NCBI GenBank assembly: GCA_945913285.1
Contig: CAMEDD010000005.1
Coordinates: 1-64,000 of the forward strand
Direction: 5' to 3'
DNA length: 64,000 nt
From: Candidatus Sulfopaludibacter sp. SbA3
Lineage (GTDB): Bacteria; Pseudomonadota; Alphaproteobacteria; Caulobacterales; Hyphomonadaceae
Shown here: positions 61,497-64,000 of the stretch, in pieces
Layout: each line of letters begins with the position of its first letter
Position numbering within the stretch: position 1 is the first letter of the stretch
Position numbers and translations under genes: made by a program
The notes under the pieces: model-generated
What the model was told of the DNA's origin: nothing
The model's database searches: none
Seen by the model: only the letters and a program-made list of their open reading frames with translations

Positions 61497-61793
61497 ATGT
61501 CACCTGCCCCTGTCGGCTCCAAATCAAACCCCTCGCAGTTCGATGTGCTGACGAAGCTGGCCGATGACGAGCCGTATTTCGTGATCCGCGCGAACGACCC
61601 CCTGTCCTCGGCGCTCGTCGAGCTGCATGCCTATATCGGGGCAGGGCAGGCCGGCGCGGCGCATAACAAGCTGGCGGAGATCATGGCGCTGACCTCGCCG
61701 CAGCCGCCGCGTCCGGCGTCCAGTCCCAAATACCGGGAAACCTTTGCCATCTCGCTGGCGATGGAGCAGTGGCGCGAAACGCACAAGAAGTAA
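61497..61793 (+). CDS. Conserved-looking hypothetical protein
   Basis: 98 residues, soluble, no signal peptide. A basic/Ser-rich N-terminus leads to FDVLTKLADDEPYFVIRANDPLSSALVELHAYIGAG and a C-terminal helix (MEQWRETHKK). AAAGG upstream favours the ATG at 61497 over the GTG at 61476. It lies 9 bp before the RimJ-like gene, so it is in the same unit. The family is not recognised. Confidence 0.6.
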   Translation: MSPAPVGSKSNPSQFDVLTKLADDEPYFVIRANDPLSSALVELHAYIGAGQAGAAHNKLAEIMALTSPQPPRPASSPKYRETFAISLAMEQWRETHKK

Positions 61794-61802
61794 GGCCCCG
61801 CG

Positions 61803-62405
61803 ATGAAGCTTGCGCCGGTCACGCTGGAGAATGAGTTCGTCAGGTTGCGGCCGCTCGATCCGGACGGCGACGCGGCGGCGATGTCCGCGCTGGAAGCCCG
61901 GGCGCCGGAGATTTTCCGACTCTGGTCGCACTGGGGGTACGGCGACTGGGTCGGCCGCTGGATCGAGAACATCCGGGAGCGGACGCATAACGGCACGATG
62001 ATTGCCTTCGCGGTGGTTGATCCTGCGAGCGGGACTTTCCTCGGCACGACCAGCTATCTCGATCCGCATGAAGTTAACCGCGGCGTGGAAGTGGGCATGA
62101 CCTCTTACGCTCCGGAAGCGCAGGGCACGATGATCAATCCGGCCGCCAAACGCCTGCTGCTGGCGCATGCGTTTGACACGCACGGCGCGTTACGCGTCCA
62201 GTTCCAGGTGGATGAGCGCAACACCCGGTCGCAGGCCGCCGTGCTCAAGCTGGGTGCGACGAAGGAAGGCGTGCTGCGCAACCACCGCATCCTGCAGACA
62301 GGGTATGTCCGCAACACGGTCTTGTTCTCGATCCTGGATACGGAATGGCCCGCGACGCGGGACCGGCTTGATGCCCGTCTTGAGGCGACGCGGGTGGGGT
62401 CATGA
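61803..62405 (+). CDS. GNAT-family N-acetyltransferase (RimJ/RimL type)
   Basis: 200 residues. The N-terminal ENEFVRLRPLDPDGD is the RimJ/RimL opening. FLGTTSYLDPHEVNRGVEVGMTSYAPEAQGTMINPAAKRLLLAHAF contains the GNAT beta-4/alpha-3 unit, and VDERNTRSQAAVLKLGATKEGVLRNH is the classic C-terminal R-N-x-x-S-x-x-x-x-x-x-LGA motif. It probably acetylates a protein N-terminus or a small molecule. Its TGA overlaps the next ATG (ATGA). Confidence 0.88.
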   Translation: MKLAPVTLENEFVRLRPLDPDGDAAAMSALEARAPEIFRLWSHWGYGDWVGRWIENIRERTHNGTMIAFAVVDPASGTFLGTTSYLDPHEVNRGVEVGMTSYAPEAQGTMINPAAKRLLLAHAFDTHGALRVQFQVDERNTRSQAAVLKLGATKEGVLRNHRILQTGYVRNTVLFSILDTEWPATRDRLDARLEATRVGS

Positions 62406-62596
62406 CCACGCCGATCAACCTCAACAAGGCGCGCAAGGCAAAGGCCAAGACGGAGGCTGAGCAGCGCGCGAAAGAGAACCGCGCGAAGTTCGGGCGGACG
62501 AAATCCGACAAAGAACTTGAGGCCGCCAAAGCCGAAAAACTGGCAAAGCTGACCGAGGCTCACAAGCGCGACCGGCCTGAATCAAAAGACGGTTAA
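62402..62596 (+). CDS. DUF4169-family small basic protein
   Basis: 64 residues. INLNKARKAKAKTEAEQRAKENRAKFGRTK is the DUF4169 hallmark (N-L-x-x-A-R-K-A-x-x-R/K, then N-R-x-x-F-G-R-T-K). It is highly charged, helical and widespread in alphaproteobacteria, with unknown function. It is coupled to the RimJ-like gene through ATGA. Confidence 0.85.
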   Translation: MTTPINLNKARKAKAKTEAEQRAKENRAKFGRTKSDKELEAAKAEKLAKLTEAHKRDRPESKDG

Positions 62597-62603
62597 AAAA
62601 GCG

Positions 62604-62609
62604 TTGACA
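62604..62609 (+). promoter_or_regulatory. Consensus -35 element before a 41-residue ORF
   Basis: A perfect TTGACA follows the DUF4169 stop. The matching -10 position (62627-62632, CACTCG) is poor, so an additional activator would be expected. Confidence 0.35.
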
Positions 62610-62665
62610 ATTTGGCCCGTGCTTTGCACTCGTGTCCACTTGTCTAAGTTCAGGAGCGTGCGGTC

Positions 62666-62791
62666 GTGGCGAAGAACATTCTCTGGAAAACAATGTTCAG
62701 CTTTGTCGCCTTCTCCGCTGGCATCATCTGGGGCATCGCGGCGGAAGCCAGCGCGGCGGGTCTTCCTCTCATCGGCGTCTTCCAGGGCTAA
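62666..62791 (+). CDS. Small single-pass membrane protein (41 residues)
   Basis: A GTG-initiated frame, AGGAG nine bases upstream, encodes 41 residues beginning AKNILWKTMFSFVAFSAGII and ending in GLPLIGVFQG. There is one transmembrane or signal-like helix (FSFVAFSAGIIWGIAAEASA). It is short enough to be missed by gene callers. It stops 9 bp before the convergent lipoprotein gene. Confidence 0.6.
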   Translation: MAKNILWKTMFSFVAFSAGIIWGIAAEASAAGLPLIGVFQG

Positions 62792-62800
62792 GCCCCCGGC

Positions 62801-63808
62801 TCAGCTGCCGCTGACGTCAATTGCTTTATCAATCAGCGTGTTCTCACGGCGTCCCCTGTTAACGCGGGCGAGCGCATCGAAGATGACTTTCGCGTCCTTG
62901 TCCTTCAGCAGCGGGATCTGCTTGGCGAGTTCTGCGGCGCGGGCGTACTGCGAATGGGCGCCGGCCATGTCGCCCCGCGCCTCGGCGCAGGCGCCCGAAT
63001 TGTGCAGGATACCGGGTGAGGCCGGGTAGGCGGCGGCGAGCTCCTCCCACTGCGCGCAGGCGCCCAGGAAGTTGCCGCCCTTCGTGGCTTTCACCGCGGC
63101 CGCAAACCGGGCATCGCCCTTTTCTTCACCAGACAGCGGGTTGGTCACAATCTCGGCGCGGAAACTCGCCATGTAAGGGGCGATATCGAACCGGAACAGG
63201 CGCACGGCTTCCGGTACAGCCTCGGCAATCATGCCATACGGCGCGTCATATGAGCTGTAGATTTCGTGCAACGTCGAGCCGACCGTACCGGTCGGTTGAC
63301 CCGTGTCCGGATATTCGGCGACATCATAGCAGTCTTCCCGCTCAGACGTGCCGCCCTTTGCGGAGGCGAAGACCAGGCGGCGATTGGCAAGGTCGGTCAG
63401 ACGGGCGCGCACGTCGACGTCCACGAGATCCTTCACGCACTCCTTTTCGACGATGGCGTGATGCTCGCAATCGAAGGGGCCGTCCCACTCGACGCACTTG
63501 CGTTCGTTTTCGCGCCGGATTTCGCCCCGGTAGCTCGTGACCACGACGTCGCCTTCATAGATGCCCTGCGGCTGGTCGGGGTCCAGGACAACGAACCAGG
63601 GCTGGCCCTCCAACTCGGCAGAGCGGATCAGCGCCCCGAATTCCTGTTCGGCGACCTCGCCCGCAGGGCCCCCGAACCGGCCGGCCACCACGTCGGTATA
63701 TTCGAGCGCCTCTGGAAAGTTCGGCGCGGCGCGGCTGACATAATCATAGCCGGGTGTCTGGCAGGCCGCGACGAGGCCAAATGCGCCAAGAGCCAGAATG
63801 CGCTTCAT
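62801..63808 (-). CDS. Lipoprotein with C-terminal tetratricopeptide-like helices
   Basis: 335 residues. Lipobox LVAAC (Cys16). The middle has four cysteines (RKCVEWDGPFDCEHHAIVEKECV) that probably form disulfides. The C-terminal 90 residues carry a TPR-like A-x-x-x-W-x-x-L...Y-P-A-S-P-G-I-L-H-N-S-G-A-C-A-E-A-x-G-D repeat. It is secreted and anchored in a membrane, perhaps as a scaffold. The start at 63808 gives the signal peptide. It is divergent from the OYE gene. Confidence 0.7.
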   Translation of the reverse strand: MKRILALGAFGLVAACQTPGYDYVSRAAPNFPEALEYTDVVAGRFGGPAGEVAEQEFGALIRSAELEGQPWFVVLDPDQPQGIYEGDVVVTSYRGEIRRENERKCVEWDGPFDCEHHAIVEKECVKDLVDVDVRARLTDLANRRLVFASAKGGTSEREDCYDVAEYPDTGQPTGTVGSTLHEIYSSYDAPYGMIAEAVPEAVRLFRFDIAPYMASFRAEIVTNPLSGEEKGDARFAAAVKATKGGNFLGACAQWEELAAAYPASPGILHNSGACAEARGDMAGAHSQYARAAELAKQIPLLKDKDAKVIFDALARVNRGRRENTLIDKAIDVSGS

Positions 63809-63924
63809 CTTGTAACCCCACTCAATCGTCTGATCAGAGGTGCCGCCTCGCCGCCGCTGCGTCAATGGTTGACGCAGGCGCGCTGTCGTCCCACCTCACG
63901 CGCAGCTGACCAAAGGATAACCCC

Positions 63925-64000
63925 ATGACGCGAACGCTTTTCACCCCCTTCAAACTCGGCAAACTCGAACTCAGGAACCGCATCGTCATGGCGCCGATGA
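63925..64000 (+). CDS. NADH:flavin oxidoreductase, Old Yellow Enzyme family (partial)
   Basis: Only the first 25 codons are in the window. They read MTRTLFTPFKLGKLELRNRI followed by VMAPM, the start of an FMN-dependent OYE/ene-reductase (L-F-x-P-x-x-x-G-x-L-x-L-x-N-R-I-V-M-A-P-M). AAAGGA precedes the ATG. Substrates are likely enones or nitro compounds. Confidence 0.85.
   Translation, partial: MTRTLFTPFKLGKLELRNRIVMAPM

Overview
The window is GC-rich chromosomal DNA from an alphaproteobacterium. The strongest evidence is a circularly permuted, two-piece ssrA (tmRNA) gene at about 48.9-49.3 kb, whose coding half gives an ANDNFAEGELLAA tag, together with an alpha-type SspB adaptor at 54.9 kb. 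A PhoB box upstream of a PstS-like lipoprotein, a large PutA without an N-terminal ribbon-helix-helix domain, and a rich set of acyl-CoA-type thioesterases, a flavin monooxygenase, a P450, serine hydrolases and lipoproteins fit a marine or freshwater Hyphomonadaceae/Caulobacterales-like heterotroph. The family-level placement is inference. I saw no rRNA, tRNA, insertion sequence, integrase or CRISPR array.

Layout. 0-7 kb: 3' end of a thiamine-diphosphate E1/transketolase-like gene, a phasin-like protein, murI, an ornithine decarboxylase with a promoter and roughly 100-nt leader, a PHO-box-driven pstS-like gene and a glycosyltransferase. 7-14 kb: putA, small exported proteins, a serine hydrolase and two coupled hotdog thioesterases. 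14-23.5 kb: a flavin monooxygenase run continuing into an M23 peptidase and small lipoprotein/membrane genes, then TetR, an alpha/beta hydrolase, two MDR oxidoreductases, an SDR and a DUF2147 protein. 23.6-31 kb: an MscS channel operon, an exported trypsin-like protease, a second serine hydrolase, a large exported repeat protein and a degenerate exported-protein gene. 31-38.6 kb: two members of the ligase-associated DNA repair set (Lhr-type helicase, PdeM), an S24 repressor with a palindrome at its promoter, a PLP decarboxylase and a LysR regulator. 38.6-46.5 kb: a probable sRNA, an unrecognised 653-residue membrane protein paired with a GNAT-fold protein, a hydrolase, a DUF900 hydrolase fused to an OmpA-like tail, Dps and an aspartate aminotransferase. 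46.6-59.1 kb: uvrC, tmRNA, GST, an S9 peptidase, an ENPP-type phosphodiesterase convergent with a sphingosine-phosphate-lyase-like enzyme, sspB, a thioesterase, a P450, an orphan RusA and fumC. 59.1-64 kb: a small GNAT, an AT-richer 360-bp gap with small ORFs, an orphan VirD4/TraG-like ATPase without membrane helices, small genes, a TPR-like lipoprotein and the start of an OYE-family gene.

Genes are tightly packed. Many co-directional pairs overlap as ATGA or GTGA, and several convergent pairs overlap at their stop codons. There is no single obvious new defence or secretion system. The items most worth a second look are the anti-Shine-Dalgarno-looped sRNA candidate at 38.7 kb, the cysteine-containing domain found both beside one serine hydrolase and fused to another, the 653-aa/GNAT operon, the DUF900-OmpA fusion, the orphan coupling-protein ATPase with its leader region, and the ENPP/sphingosine-phosphate-lyase pair.
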